Assembly (NCBI GenBank): GCA_003221695.1 | Contig: QHSX01000062.1 | Coordinates: 1 to 63,483, forward strand | Direction: 5' to 3' | Length of the DNA stretch: 63,483 nt | Source of the DNA: Candidatus Rokuibacteriota bacterium | Lineage (GTDB): Bacteria > Methylomirabilota > Methylomirabilia > Rokubacteriales > CSP1-6 | Shown: one piece after another, positions 18,782 to 27,906 of the stretch | How positions within the stretch are numbered: position 1 is the stretch's first letter | How the letters are laid out: every line of letters starts with the position of its first letter | Notes under the pieces: generated by a model | Told to the model about the DNA's origin: nothing | The model's database searches: none | What the model saw: the letters and a program-made list of their open reading frames with translations, nothing else | Position numbers and translations under genes: made by a program

Positions 18782-20410
18782 TTACTTCGTCCGTTGCACG
18801 ACGAACCGGAAGACGCCCGCCGACTCCCCCCGCTCCACGATCCGGTGCCCCGACTGCTTCTCGAACGCCTCGAGGTCCACCACCGAGCCTGGGTCGGTCG
18901 CCAGCAGCTCGATCGCCGCGCCGGGCGGGACCGTCTTGATCGCCTTCCCGAGCTTCACGACCGGCAGCGGGCAGTCGAGGCCCCGGCAGTCGAGGGTCGT
19001 GCGGTCGGGTGGCGGCGGGGGCGGCGGCTCGAGGGTCGTCGAGCCCGCGACGGGGTAGCCCGACTTGACCCACGCCGTCATGCCGCCGGTGACGTTGTAC
19101 CAGTGCTGGATGCCGTGGCGCTTGAGCGCGCTGATCACCGTGCTCGAGCGGAGCCCGCCCGCGCAGAGCACGGCCTTCGGCCGGTCGAGTGGGACGCGGT
19201 CGCGACGGGTCAGGGACTCCATCATCGGCAGATGGAGGGCGCCCTCGATGTGGCCGTCGAGCCACTCGAAGGGCTCGCGGACATCGATCACGGCGAGGTC
19301 GCGCCCCTCCTCGAGCCACTCCAGGAGATCGTGCACGGTGATCTGGTCCACGGTCTCGAGGGCCAAGCCCTCGCTCTTCCACTCGATCATCCCCCACTGG
19401 AGGAACCCCGTGACCTCGTCCACGCCGACGCGCGAGAGCGCCTGCACGGCGCGCTCGAGGTCCGATGGGCCCGGCGCGAGGAGCAGCAGCGGCACGCCCG
19501 CCGGGACGGCCCACGCGACGCGCTCGGCGAACTGCGGGCTCTCGATCCACACGTTGATCGCGCCCGGGACGTGGCCCTCGCCGTACGCGCCGGGGTCGCG
19601 TAGATCGACCACGCACTCCCCGCGTCGCACCGCCTCCCACGCCTCGCGCGCCGTGTACGGGCGTGGCTTCGCGGCCTGGAGCGGGATCAGCCCCCGGTTC
19701 TTGCCGACGATCTTCTCGAACTGGGGCGGCTTCGGCGGCAGGTCGCGCATGATGAACTCGACGAACGCGGCGCGGTCGCGGAGCTGCAACGCGGGGTTGA
19801 AGCGCCGCTCGAAGCCAATCGTGGAGCCCGCCTTCGCCGACATCGCGCGCCCACACGCGGAGCCCGCCCCGTGGGCCGGGTAGATCTCGACGCTGTCGTC
19901 GAGGCGCAGGAGCACGCGCGTCAGGCTCTCGTACGCCTCCGCGGCCGCGCGCGCGCCGCCGAGGTCGGGGCGCCCAACCGACCCGACGAAGAGCGTGTCC
20001 CCGGTGAGGACGAACCACGGCTCCGTGCAGCGCTCGAGGTCGGTGACGAGGAGACAGATCGAGTCCGGCGTATGGCCCGGGGTGTGGGCGACCGTCAGCC
20101 GGATCCGCCCGACGTCGAGCGCGTCGCCGTCGCTCAGCCGCTCGTGGTCGAAGGCGAACCCGGCCGTCGCGTGGGCGAAGATCGGCGCGCGCGTCGCGGC
20201 GGCGAGGTCACGGTTGCCCGAGATGTGATCGGCGTGCGTGTGCGTCTCGATGACGTGCGTGATCGTGAGGCCGCGGCGCCGGGCCAATCGCAGATATTCG
20301 TGGACGCGGTCGCGCCCGGGATCGACGACGACGGCCCGCCCGGCCTGGCCGCAGCCGATCAGGTACGAGAGGCACCCGGACTCTTCGTTGACGATCTGCT
20401 GGAAGATCAT
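18782..20410 (-). CDS. Persulfide dioxygenase - rhodanese - rhodanese - TusA fusion
   Basis: A 542-residue cytoplasmic sulfur-trafficking enzyme. Residues 1-220: ETHE1-type metallo-beta-lactamase fold with HTHADH (57-62), HTPGH (109-113) and TGDTLFVGSVGRPDL, giving the Fe site of persulfide dioxygenases. Residues 250-345: rhodanese fold with AYGEGHVPGAIN, but the active loop reads LLLAPGPSD without Cys, so it is likely inactive. Residues 355-455: second rhodanese with active loop CAGGLRSS (Cys416). A Pro-rich linker (462-468) leads to TusA (LDCRGLDCPLP, Cys480). It would pass sulfane sulfur from TusA/rhodanese to the dioxygenase and release sulfite. First gene of the island. Confidence 0.9.
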   Translation of the reverse strand: MIFQQIVNEESGCLSYLIGCGQAGRAVVVDPGRDRVHEYLRLARRRGLTITHVIETHTHADHISGNRDLAAATRAPIFAHATAGFAFDHERLSDGDALDVGRIRLTVAHTPGHTPDSICLLVTDLERCTEPWFVLTGDTLFVGSVGRPDLGGARAAAEAYESLTRVLLRLDDSVEIYPAHGAGSACGRAMSAKAGSTIGFERRFNPALQLRDRAAFVEFIMRDLPPKPPQFEKIVGKNRGLIPLQAAKPRPYTAREAWEAVRRGECVVDLRDPGAYGEGHVPGAINVWIESPQFAERVAWAVPAGVPLLLLAPGPSDLERAVQALSRVGVDEVTGFLQWGMIEWKSEGLALETVDQITVHDLLEWLEEGRDLAVIDVREPFEWLDGHIEGALHLPMMESLTRRDRVPLDRPKAVLCAGGLRSSTVISALKRHGIQHWYNVTGGMTAWVKSGYPVAGSTTLEPPPPPPPDRTTLDCRGLDCPLPVVKLGKAIKTVPPGAAIELLATDPGSVVDLEAFEKQSGHRIVERGESAGVFRFVVQRTK

Positions 20411-20437
20411 CCCGGCTCCCTATTCTATGCCAGGACC

Positions 20438-22522
20438 TCAGTGCTTCTCGGCCTTCTCCTTTTCGGTCTTCGCCTCCTTGATGACCTTGTCCGCCAGGAA
20501 CGCCGGGACCTCCTCGTAGTGGGAGAACTCCATCGCGTAGGCGCCGCGCCCGCCGGTCATCGAGCGCAGGCTTGACTCGTACGTCAGCATCTCGGCCATC
20601 GGCACCGCGGCCCGGACCATCGCCGTCTCACCCGCCGGCTCCATGCCGACGATGCGGCCACGGCGCGAGTTCAGGTCGCCAATGATGTCGCCCGCCACGT
20701 CCGACGGGCAGGTCACCTCGACATTCATGATGGGTTCGAGCAGGATCGGATGGGCCTCCATGAACACCTTCTGGAGGCCCAGCGAGGCCGCGATCTGGAA
20801 CGCCATATCCGAGGAGTCGACCTCATGGTAGGTCCCGTCGTAGAGCGTCACCTTGAGGTCGACGATCGGATAGCCGGCCAGGATCCCCTTCTTCATGCAG
20901 TCGCGGACGCCCTTCTCCACCGACGGAATGTAGTTGCGCGGCACGGCACCGCCGAAGATGTCGTCCACGAACTCGAAGCCGCCCCCGCGCGGCAGGGGCT
21001 CGGCGCGGAGCCAGACGTCGCCGTACTGGCCGCGCCCGCCCGTCTGCTTCTTGTACTTGCCCTGTCCCTCGGCGCGTCCCTTGACCGTCTCCTTGTACGG
21101 AATGCGCGGGGGCAGCAGGTTGACGTCCACGTTGTACTTGCGCTTCATGCGCTCCACGACCATCTCGACGTGGAGGCTGCCGACGCCCGCCACGAGGAGC
21201 TGCTTCGTCTCGGGGTCGAAATGGTAGTGGACCGTCGGGTCCTCCTCGGCGATCCGCGCGAGCGCGTTCGAGATCTTGTCCTCGTCGCCGCGTGTCTTCG
21301 GCTGGATCGCGAACGAGATGGCTGCCTCCGGGAATGTGATCCGCGGCAGCTCGAACGGCTGGGTCTCGTCGGTGAGCGTGTCGCCGGTGAGCGTCTCCTT
21401 GAGCTTCTGGGCGACGCCGATCTCGCCGGCCCCGAGCGCCTCGACATTCTTCTGTGTCTTCCCCATGAGCCACGAGACGTGTCCCATGCGCTCCTTGACG
21501 GAGCGCGCGGCGTTGAGGAGCGTCGAGTCGGATCTCAGCGTGCCGCTGTAGACGCGGAAGAGCGAGAGCTTGCCGACGTGGGGGTCGGAGAGCGTCTTGA
21601 ACACCAACGCGGTCACGGGCGCCTTGGGATCGGCCGCGCGCGTGCCCGCCTGCTTCGTCTTGAGGTCCGTCCCGGCCACCTCAGCGCGGTCCGCCGGCGA
21701 GGGCAGAGAGTCGACGACGAGGTCGAGGAGCGCGTGGGCCCCCAGATTCCGGGAGGCGGACGCGCAGAGGACCGGCACGAGCTTGCCCTCGGCGATGCCG
21801 GCGGAGAGCGCCCGGAGCATCTCGGGCTCGCCGAGCGATCCTTCCTCGAGGTAGCGGTTGAGCAGCTCGTCGTCCGTCTCGGCGGCAGCCTCGACGAGCT
21901 TCTCCCGGTACTCCTTGACCCGTTCGGCGAGGTCGCCGGGAACCTCGCCCTCGCTCGGCTTGCCGCTCGCGTACGTCACGGCCCGGAGCTTCACGAGGTC
22001 GACGTAGCCGCGGAAGCTCGACTCCTCGCCCAGCGGGATCTGCAGCGCGACGAGACGACCCTTGAGGCGGCGCGCGAGCGAGTCGACCGTCCGGTAGAAG
22101 TCGGCGCGCTCGCGATCGAGACGGTTGACGACGACCGCGCGCGGCAGGCCGTACTCGGTCGCGAACTTCCAGACCTTCTCGGTTTGCACCTGCACGCCGG
22201 CGACGGCGTCCACGACGACGATCGCCGCTTCGACCACCCGCAGCCCGGCGCGCGCGTCCGCGATAAAGTCGCCGTATCCCGGCGTGTCCACGAGGGTGAT
22301 CCGATGTCCCTTCCAATCACAATAGGCAACCGCCGTGTTGATCGAGATCTTTCTCTTTATTTCATCCGGGTCGAAGTCGGTGGTCGTCGAGCCGTCGTCC
22401 ACCTTGCCCAGGCGCGTCACCGCGCCGGCGGCGAAGAGCAGCGCCTCCACGAGGGACGTCTTGCCGACGCCCCCGTGGCCGACGACACCGACGTTGCGGA
22501 CCTTCCCGATCTCGATCGCCAT
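20438..22522 (-). CDS. Elongation factor G-like translational GTPase
   Basis: 694 residues with the EF-G domain series: G domain with GHGGVGKTSLVE (15-26), DTPGYGDF and a degenerate NRLDRE in place of NKxD; domain II; a long domain IV with YKKQTGGRGQYGDVWLRAEP; and the domain V pattern CPSDVAGDIIGDLNSRRGRIVGME. GHGG in the P loop instead of AHxD is typical of the EF-G2/FusA2-like branch, whose translocase activity is uncertain. It is not near str-operon genes, supporting a paralogue rather than the main EF-G. The C terminus is Lys/Glu-rich. Confidence 0.85.
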   Translation of the reverse strand: MAIEIGKVRNVGVVGHGGVGKTSLVEALLFAAGAVTRLGKVDDGSTTTDFDPDEIKRKISINTAVAYCDWKGHRITLVDTPGYGDFIADARAGLRVVEAAIVVVDAVAGVQVQTEKVWKFATEYGLPRAVVVNRLDRERADFYRTVDSLARRLKGRLVALQIPLGEESSFRGYVDLVKLRAVTYASGKPSEGEVPGDLAERVKEYREKLVEAAAETDDELLNRYLEEGSLGEPEMLRALSAGIAEGKLVPVLCASASRNLGAHALLDLVVDSLPSPADRAEVAGTDLKTKQAGTRAADPKAPVTALVFKTLSDPHVGKLSLFRVYSGTLRSDSTLLNAARSVKERMGHVSWLMGKTQKNVEALGAGEIGVAQKLKETLTGDTLTDETQPFELPRITFPEAAISFAIQPKTRGDEDKISNALARIAEEDPTVHYHFDPETKQLLVAGVGSLHVEMVVERMKRKYNVDVNLLPPRIPYKETVKGRAEGQGKYKKQTGGRGQYGDVWLRAEPLPRGGGFEFVDDIFGGAVPRNYIPSVEKGVRDCMKKGILAGYPIVDLKVTLYDGTYHEVDSSDMAFQIAASLGLQKVFMEAHPILLEPIMNVEVTCPSDVAGDIIGDLNSRRGRIVGMEPAGETAMVRAAVPMAEMLTYESSLRSMTGGRGAYAMEFSHYEEVPAFLADKVIKEAKTEKEKAEKH

Positions 22523-22576
22523 GGACCGCTACCTCCCGGGGGGCCTTCCGCGGTGCGGCAATCCTACCACAGGCCT

Positions 22577-23812
22577 CTACGGGCGGATGGCGCGCTTGAG
22601 CTCGGCCAGGACCTCGGCGTCGCTGCCGGCCAGGTCCACCGGCGGGGCGAGCGGCGGCGGCTCGTACTTGAGGCCGGCACCCGTGAAGATCATCGCGACC
22701 TCGGTGTCGCCGGCGACCTCGCCCCCTTCCCTCAACGCGGTGAGCGCTGCGACGAGAGCGGCGGACTCGGGCGCCGTCCAGATCCCCTCGAGCCGCGCGA
22801 CGCGCTGCTGCGCCTCCTGGATGGCCGTCTCGCTCACCGCGACTGCGCCGCCGCCCGTCTCGCGGAGCACCGTGAGCATCTGGCGCCCGGCGAACGGTGA
22901 CGGCACACGGAGCCCCGCGGCGCGGGTCGTCGGATTCTCCCAGGCAGTGGTCGTCGGGGCGCCCTCCCGGAAGGCCTTGACCACGGGGGCGCAGCCCTCG
23001 GCCTGCACCGCGAAGACGCGCGGGAGCGCACCCGTGAGCCAGCGCATCGCGCGGAGCTCCTCGTAGGCCTTCGGGATCCCCAGGAGCCCGGTGCCCCCGC
23101 CCGTCGGATAGAGGAGGACGTCGGGCATCCGCCAGTCGAGGTCGGCCGCGAGCTCGAGACCGATCGTCTTCTTGCCCTCGAGCCGGTACGGCTCCTTGAG
23201 CGTCGAGAGGTCGAACCAGCCGAGCTCGGGCGCGACCTTCGCGGCGACCTTGCCCGCGGTCGCGATCGAGCCCTCGAGCGTGAAGACGTGGGCACCGGCG
23301 ATCTGCGCCTCGGCGATCGCGGCGGGCGGCGTCCCACGCGGGACGATGACCACCACAGGGAGTCCCGCGCGCGCGCCATACGCCGCCGCCGCGCCGCCCG
23401 CGTTGCCCGCCGACGGGATGACGAAGCCCCGCGCGCCGAGCGTCCGCGCGCGCGTGATCGCCATGGAGAGCCCGCGCGCCTTGAAGGAGCCCGTGGGGTT
23501 CTGGCCCTCGTCCTTGGCCCAGAGCCTGCGCATCCCGAGGTGGGCCGCGAGCCGCGGCAGCGCGAGCAAGGGCGTCCCCCCCTCGCCCAGCGTCACGGGC
23601 ACCTCGCCCGCGTCGAGCGGCGTGAGCTCGCGGAAGCGGTACATCCCGGGAGGGCGTTGCCGGAGCGCGTCCTTGCTCACGCTCGCCCGCACGCGCTCGA
23701 GATCGTAGCGCGCCGCCAGCATCTGCCCACACGTCTCGCAGACGGTCAATATCCGCTTCGGGTCGTGGCGCTGGCCGCAGACCGTGCACTCGACGCAGCT
23801 CAGGAAGCTCAT
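22577..23812 (-). CDS. thrC: Threonine synthase
   Basis: A PLP enzyme converting O-phosphohomoserine to threonine. 411 residues from ATG 23812 (GAGGAG eight bases upstream); an ATG 30 bases further up is possible. A short zinc-ribbon-like head (CVECTVC, CETC) precedes the fold-type II core. The PLP lysine is in NPTGSFKARG (Lys111), followed by SAGNAGGAAAAYGARAGLP and the phosphate loop YPTGGGTGLLGIPK. Such a Cys head is common in the short archaeal/plant-like threonine synthases. It stands alone between the EF-G-like gene and a divergent coiled-coil gene. Confidence 0.85.
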   Translation of the reverse strand: MSFLSCVECTVCGQRHDPKRILTVCETCGQMLAARYDLERVRASVSKDALRQRPPGMYRFRELTPLDAGEVPVTLGEGGTPLLALPRLAAHLGMRRLWAKDEGQNPTGSFKARGLSMAITRARTLGARGFVIPSAGNAGGAAAAYGARAGLPVVVIVPRGTPPAAIAEAQIAGAHVFTLEGSIATAGKVAAKVAPELGWFDLSTLKEPYRLEGKKTIGLELAADLDWRMPDVLLYPTGGGTGLLGIPKAYEELRAMRWLTGALPRVFAVQAEGCAPVVKAFREGAPTTTAWENPTTRAAGLRVPSPFAGRQMLTVLRETGGGAVAVSETAIQEAQQRVARLEGIWTAPESAALVAALTALREGGEVAGDTEVAMIFTGAGLKYEPPPLAPPVDLAGSDAEVLAELKRAIRP

Positions 23813-23908
23813 GAGGCTCTCCTCGGCTCGAGGATAGCTCATTCTGTCCGCACAGGATCACAATGTACCCCGTGGGGGACGTTGACGCACCGAGGTTGAC
23901 CTGATTGA

Positions 23909-24226
23909 ATGAGGGCCGTGGGTGTCTACGACCAGATCAAGAAGGCATTCCAGGACATCATCGCCCCCGAGCTGCACGCACTCCGCGGAGACATCCGCGT
24001 GCTCGATCAGAAGATCGTCGGTCTCGACCAGAAGATCGACGGCGTCGACGCGCGCCTGACGGTCAAGATCGACGGCCTTCGGACCGAGACGGTCTCCCTC
24101 AAGGGCGAGCTGATCGCCGAGATTCGGCGCCTCGACACCAAGATCGACGGCGTGGATCGAGAGCTGCGGACCGCGATCGATATCCGCGAGCGCCTCGCCG
24201 CTCTCGAAGCCCGCCGCGCCTCCTGA
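23909..24226 (+). CDS. Small coiled-coil protein, unknown function
   Basis: 105 residues from ATG 23909; GTG 23918 (YDQIKKAFQDI) is an alternative start with GAGGG before it. After a short head the sequence is a heptad array with repeated (L/V)D.KI motifs: LDQKIVGLDQKIDGVDARL ... RRLDTKIDGVDRELRTAID. This predicts a soluble helical rod, probably oligomeric. No signal peptide or membrane segment. It is convergent with ispH (22 bases between stops). Not a recognised family; similar stalk-like proteins occur as hypothetical proteins. Confidence 0.65.
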   Translation: MRAVGVYDQIKKAFQDIIAPELHALRGDIRVLDQKIVGLDQKIDGVDARLTVKIDGLRTETVSLKGELIAEIRRLDTKIDGVDRELRTAIDIRERLAALEARRAS

Positions 24227-24248
24227 CAGCTCCCCGCCGCAGGCCCCG

Positions 24249-25241
24249 CTAGATCGACTGGCGCATCGCGGTCCGCGCGGGCAGGGTCATCCCGCGCTCC
24301 TCGGCCATGCGCGCGAGCTCCTGCGGCAGCGCGAACCGAACGTCCTCCTCGACGACGTGGACCTCCCGCACGGCGACGCCCTGCCCTCGCAGCGCTTGCA
24401 CGGTCTGGGTCACGAGCACCTCGGGCGTCGAGGCGCCCGCGGTGACACCGATGCGGCGAGCGTCCTGCAGCCACTCGGCGCGGATGTCGCCCACATCGTT
24501 GATCAGGTAGGCGCGCGTGCCCGCCGTCTGCGCGACCTCCACCAGGCGGATGGCGTTCGAGCTGTTGGCCGAGCCGATCACCAGCAGCACGTCCACGTTG
24601 TTCGCCAGCCGCTTGACCGCCGCCTGACGGTTCTGCGTGGCGTAGCAGATGTCGTTCCGCGAGGGGCCGACGATCCTCGGGAACTTGCGGCGGAGAGCCT
24701 CGATGACGTCGCGCGTGTCGTCCACCGAGAGCGTCGTCTGGGTCAGGTACGCGATCTTGCTCGGGTCGGGGACCTCGAGCTTCTCGGCCTCGTCCACGTC
24801 GGCGATGACGAAGATGCGATCGGGTGCCTCGCCGAGCGTGCCGATGACCTCGTCGTGATCCTCGTGACCGATGAGGACGATCGAGTAGTTCTCGCGCGCG
24901 TAGCGGATCGCCTCGAGGTGCACCTTGGTCACGAGTGGGCACGTCGCGTCGATCACGCGCAGGCCGCGGCGCTCCCCCTCCCGGCGCACCTCCGGCGAGA
25001 TGCCGTGGGCGCTGAAGATCACGGTCGCGTCGTCCGGCACCTCGTCGAGCTCGTCCACGAAGATCGCCCCCTGCTTCCGGAGCGTCTCGACCACGAGGCG
25101 GTTGTGGACGATCTCGCGACGCACGTAGACCGGGGGCTGGCAGACCGACAGCGCCAGCTCGACGATGTCGATGGCCCGCTCCACGCCAGCGCAGAAGCCG
25201 CGCGGCCCGGCCAGAAGGATCTCGGAGATGGTCGATCTCAT
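24249..25241 (-). CDS. ispH: 4-hydroxy-3-methylbut-2-enyl diphosphate reductase
   Basis: Last enzyme of the MEP isoprenoid pathway, a [4Fe-4S] protein giving IPP and DMAPP. 330 residues from ATG 25241. The three cluster cysteines are visible in RGFCAGV (Cys17), DATCPLV and NDICYATQNRQ, together with VYVRREIVHN and SAHGISP. Its products feed the squalene/hopanoid pathway encoded at 28-45 kb. It follows the PagL-like gene by 13 bases. Confidence 0.95.
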   Translation of the reverse strand: MRSTISEILLAGPRGFCAGVERAIDIVELALSVCQPPVYVRREIVHNRLVVETLRKQGAIFVDELDEVPDDATVIFSAHGISPEVRREGERRGLRVIDATCPLVTKVHLEAIRYARENYSIVLIGHEDHDEVIGTLGEAPDRIFVIADVDEAEKLEVPDPSKIAYLTQTTLSVDDTRDVIEALRRKFPRIVGPSRNDICYATQNRQAAVKRLANNVDVLLVIGSANSSNAIRLVEVAQTAGTRAYLINDVGDIRAEWLQDARRIGVTAGASTPEVLVTQTVQALRGQGVAVREVHVVEEDVRFALPQELARMAEERGMTLPARTAMRQSI

Positions 25242-25254
25242 CGCTCCCCTCGCC

Positions 25255-25860
25255 TCACCTGAGATAGTACGACACTCCGGCCACGGCCACATGGGCTTGC
25301 CACCCGCGGTTCGGGTCGGACGTGTTGCCGTTGGAGTTGTGGGCCAGGCGGTAGCCGACGTAGACCGCGGTCGAGTCGGTGAGGAAGACCGACGCGCCGA
25401 CGCCACCCCACACGAGGAACGAGAAGCTCGAGTCGATCTCCCGCACCCGAAGATCGGTCCCGCCCGCGCCGCCGGCCAGCTCGGCGTAGGGCACGACCCG
25501 CCCGAGCCCCAGGAAGTGGTACCGGAACACGGCCGCGACGCCCGCCCAGAAGGCAGGCATCGGCTCCGTGTAACGCTGGTAGACGGGCTCGAGGCCGATC
25601 TCGAGGGCGCCGTAGAGCGGCCCTCGGAACGAGGGGCCAAAGGGGAGGAACGAGGACCGGAAGCCCAGGCTGAAGAACTCGAGGTCGCTCTGCGTGGCCT
25701 TCCCTTCCAGATTGAACTGCGCGCCGTAGGCGCCCTCGGCCGAAACCACTTGCGTGCCCTGGGCGAAGGTCCGCTCCGGGTCGAAGGCCTGCGCGGGTGA
25801 CACGAGTGCCGTGACGGCGAAGAGCGCCGTCCCGGCGGGCCAGAGCGGAGAAGCCCTCAC
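25255..25860 (-). CDS. PagL-like outer-membrane acyloxyacyl hydrolase
   Basis: 201 residues from GTG 25860, which overlaps the stop of the upstream dehydrogenase (GTGA). A signal peptide (LWPAGTALFAVTALVSPAQA) is followed by alternating beta strands ending in an aromatic YYLR, as in small beta-barrels. YRLAHNSNGNTSDPNRG carries the HxSN pattern (His174, Ser176, Asn177) typical of lipid A 3-O-deacylase PagL. It would trim lipid A in the outer membrane. The pairing with two zinc dehydrogenases has no obvious explanation. Confidence 0.72.
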   Translation of the reverse strand: MRASPLWPAGTALFAVTALVSPAQAFDPERTFAQGTQVVSAEGAYGAQFNLEGKATQSDLEFFSLGFRSSFLPFGPSFRGPLYGALEIGLEPVYQRYTEPMPAFWAGVAAVFRYHFLGLGRVVPYAELAGGAGGTDLRVREIDSSFSFLVWGGVGASVFLTDSTAVYVGYRLAHNSNGNTSDPNRGWQAHVAVAGVSYYLR

Positions 25861-26882
25861 GGTTCGATCAACACTTTCAGCGCGTTCCCTTCCGCCATCA
25901 GATCGAGCGCCTGCCGGACCGCGTCCAGACGCATCCGATGCGTGATGAGGTCGTCCGGTACCAGCACGCCGGACTCCATCAGGTCCACGGCTCGCCGGAT
26001 GAGCTCGGGCGTGTGGTGGAACGCGCCGAGCAGCGTCAGCTCCTCGTAATGCGCCCGACGCGTGTCCAGACGGATCGAGGTTCCGGGCGCGCAGCCGCCG
26101 AAGAATACCACGTTGCCGCCCCGGCCCGTCGCGTCGATCGCCTGCTCCCACACCTCGGGCCGGCCCGTCGCGTCGATCGCGACGTCCGCGCCAGAGCCGC
26201 CGGTGGCGGCGCGGATGGCTGCCACGACGTCGTCGGTCTGCGTCGCGTCGAGGCATTCGCCGATCCCGAGCCCCCGCACCCGTGCGAACCGCCAGCCGGA
26301 TTTCCCGACCAGGATGACGCGGGCCTTGCGCGCGGCCGCCACCATCCCGAGGAGACAGCCGAGCGGACCCGCGCCGAAGACGACGATGGTCTGGCCCGAC
26401 TCCACCCGCGCCCGCTCGATGCCGAGGAGCGCACACGCCACAGGCTCGGCGAACGCCGCGCGCGCGGCCGGGAGCCCGGGCCCGAGCCCCACGACGTTCT
26501 TCGCCACGAGCCGTGGGGGAAGCGCGATGAACTCACCGTACGCGCCGTTAACGAACAGGAGGTCGTCGCACAGGTTCGAGCGGCCCGCCAGGCACGGGCG
26601 GCACGCGCCGCACGGTGCCGAGTTCGCGGCGACGACGCGGTCGCCCTCGCGGACACCCCGGACGCCGGCGCCGACCGCCGTGACGGTGCCCGCGAACTCG
26701 TGGCCGAAGACCGTGGGGACCTTCGGAATCATGACCGGGTGGCCACGACGGAGCGTCTTGACGTCCGTCCCGCAGGTGAGCGCCGCGTCGACCCTGAGCA
26801 CCAGCTCGCCGGTCTCCGGCTCGGGCACCGGGAGCTCCTCCGCGCGGAGGTCGCCCGGGCCGTGGAACACCATCGCCCTCAT
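25857..26882 (-). CDS. Zinc-dependent medium-chain dehydrogenase (sorbitol/threonine type)
   Basis: 341 residues of the MDR superfamily. Catalytic zinc ligands: TCGTD (Cys37), GHEF (His-Glu about 61-62) and AEPVAC. Structural zinc: CGACRPCLAGRSNLC. Cofactor loop: VVFGAGPLGCLLG. It likely oxidises a polyol or secondary alcohol with NAD(P). It starts four bases before the end of the second dehydrogenase gene (ATGA overlap), so the two are translated together. The substrate is unknown. Confidence 0.85.
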   Translation of the reverse strand: MRAMVFHGPGDLRAEELPVPEPETGELVLRVDAALTCGTDVKTLRRGHPVMIPKVPTVFGHEFAGTVTAVGAGVRGVREGDRVVAANSAPCGACRPCLAGRSNLCDDLLFVNGAYGEFIALPPRLVAKNVVGLGPGLPAARAAFAEPVACALLGIERARVESGQTIVVFGAGPLGCLLGMVAAARKARVILVGKSGWRFARVRGLGIGECLDATQTDDVVAAIRAATGGSGADVAIDATGRPEVWEQAIDATGRGGNVVFFGGCAPGTSIRLDTRRAHYEELTLLGAFHHTPELIRRAVDLMESGVLVPDDLITHRMRLDAVRQALDLMAEGNALKVLIEP

Positions 26883-27886
26883 GGCGTCACGTACACCTTG
26901 AGCGCCTCGCGGCGTCGCATCAGGTCCACGCCGCGGTCGAGGCCGGGGAGCGTGACGCGGTGGGTGACGAGCCCGTCCACGGACACCTCGCCCGCGACGA
27001 TCAGCCGGAACGCCTCGGTGAGATCGGACGGCGACGACGAGTACGTGGCGGTCAGGGTGAGCTCGCGGTGGTAGAGCGTCTCGAGCCGGAGCGGGAGCGT
27101 GTCACCGCCGGCGGCGAAGTAGTGGAGCGTCCCGCCGTCGCGGAGGCTTGCCACCGCCCACGGCAGCACGTCCGTCCCGCCGCCGGTGACGATGACCTGG
27201 TCGGCGCCGCGTCCGCCGGAGAGCTCGCGCTGCGCGGCCGCGGCCACGGGCGCGGGCCCCGCGGCGGCCGCACCCAGGCGCCGGGCGAGCTCCGCGCGCG
27301 CGGCGATCGGATCGCATCCGACGACCGCGGCGCCGGCGTGCCGGAGGAGCTGGACGAAGAGACAACCGATCGAGCCGAGGCCGACGACGACGACCGTGTC
27401 TCCGGGAGCGACCCGCGCGCGCCGCACCGAGCGCAGACAGCACGCGAGCGGCTCGACGAACGACGCCGCCTCGTCGGTCACGTGGCGAGGCACCCGGAAC
27501 AGCGCGTGACGGACGTTTGGTGCGGGCACTCGCACGTACTCGGCGAAGCCGCCGGGGTCGAGGTTCGACGCCTTGAAGGCGCGACACATCGATTCGCTCC
27601 CCCGTCGGCAATAGTGGCAGTCGCCGCACGGGACGTGGTGGGCGGCGACGACCCGGTCACCGATCGCACAGTCGGTCACGTCCGGGCCGAGCGCGACAAT
27701 CTCGCCGACCACCTCGTGGCCGAGCACGAGTGGCACCGGTGTCGACGGGTCGACGATCTTCGCGATGTCCGAGCCGCAGAGCCCGCAGCCTAGAAGACGC
27801 AGCAGCACCTCACTGTCGCCGATCGCCGGCCGGGGCCACTCCTCGGCGATCACCTTCCCGGCGCCGCGGTAGACGGCGGCAATCAT
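26879..27886 (-). CDS. Second zinc-dependent medium-chain dehydrogenase
   Basis: 335 residues, a distant paralogue of its neighbour. LCGSDIAK (catalytic Cys), LGHEVVGE, structural-zinc CGDCHYCRRGSESMC, EPLACCLR and the Rossmann loop VVVGLGSIGCLF are visible. The start is ATG 27886, which overlaps the stop of the last micro-ORF of a family-A repeat array (ATGA). The array separates it from hpnD, suggesting co-transcription with hopanoid genes. A role in the polyol side chain of hopanoids is possible but speculative. Confidence 0.82.
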   Translation of the reverse strand: MIAAVYRGAGKVIAEEWPRPAIGDSEVLLRLLGCGLCGSDIAKIVDPSTPVPLVLGHEVVGEIVALGPDVTDCAIGDRVVAAHHVPCGDCHYCRRGSESMCRAFKASNLDPGGFAEYVRVPAPNVRHALFRVPRHVTDEAASFVEPLACCLRSVRRARVAPGDTVVVVGLGSIGCLFVQLLRHAGAAVVGCDPIAARAELARRLGAAAAGPAPVAAAAQRELSGGRGADQVIVTGGGTDVLPWAVASLRDGGTLHYFAAGGDTLPLRLETLYHRELTLTATYSSSPSDLTEAFRLIVAGEVSVDGLVTHRVTLPGLDRGVDLMRRREALKVYVTP

Positions 27887-27906
27887 GAGCTCGCCACGCC
27901 AATCAC
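27883..27906 (-). CDS. Truncated family-A micro-ORF (VIGVASS)
   Basis: Seven codons, GTG 27906 to TGA 27885-27883. Its GTG overlaps the stop of the preceding mini-ORF and its TGA overlaps the ATG of the dehydrogenase gene. It keeps the stop/start chain unbroken. Probably a coupling device with no product role. Confidence 0.3.
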   Translation of the reverse strand: MIGVASS

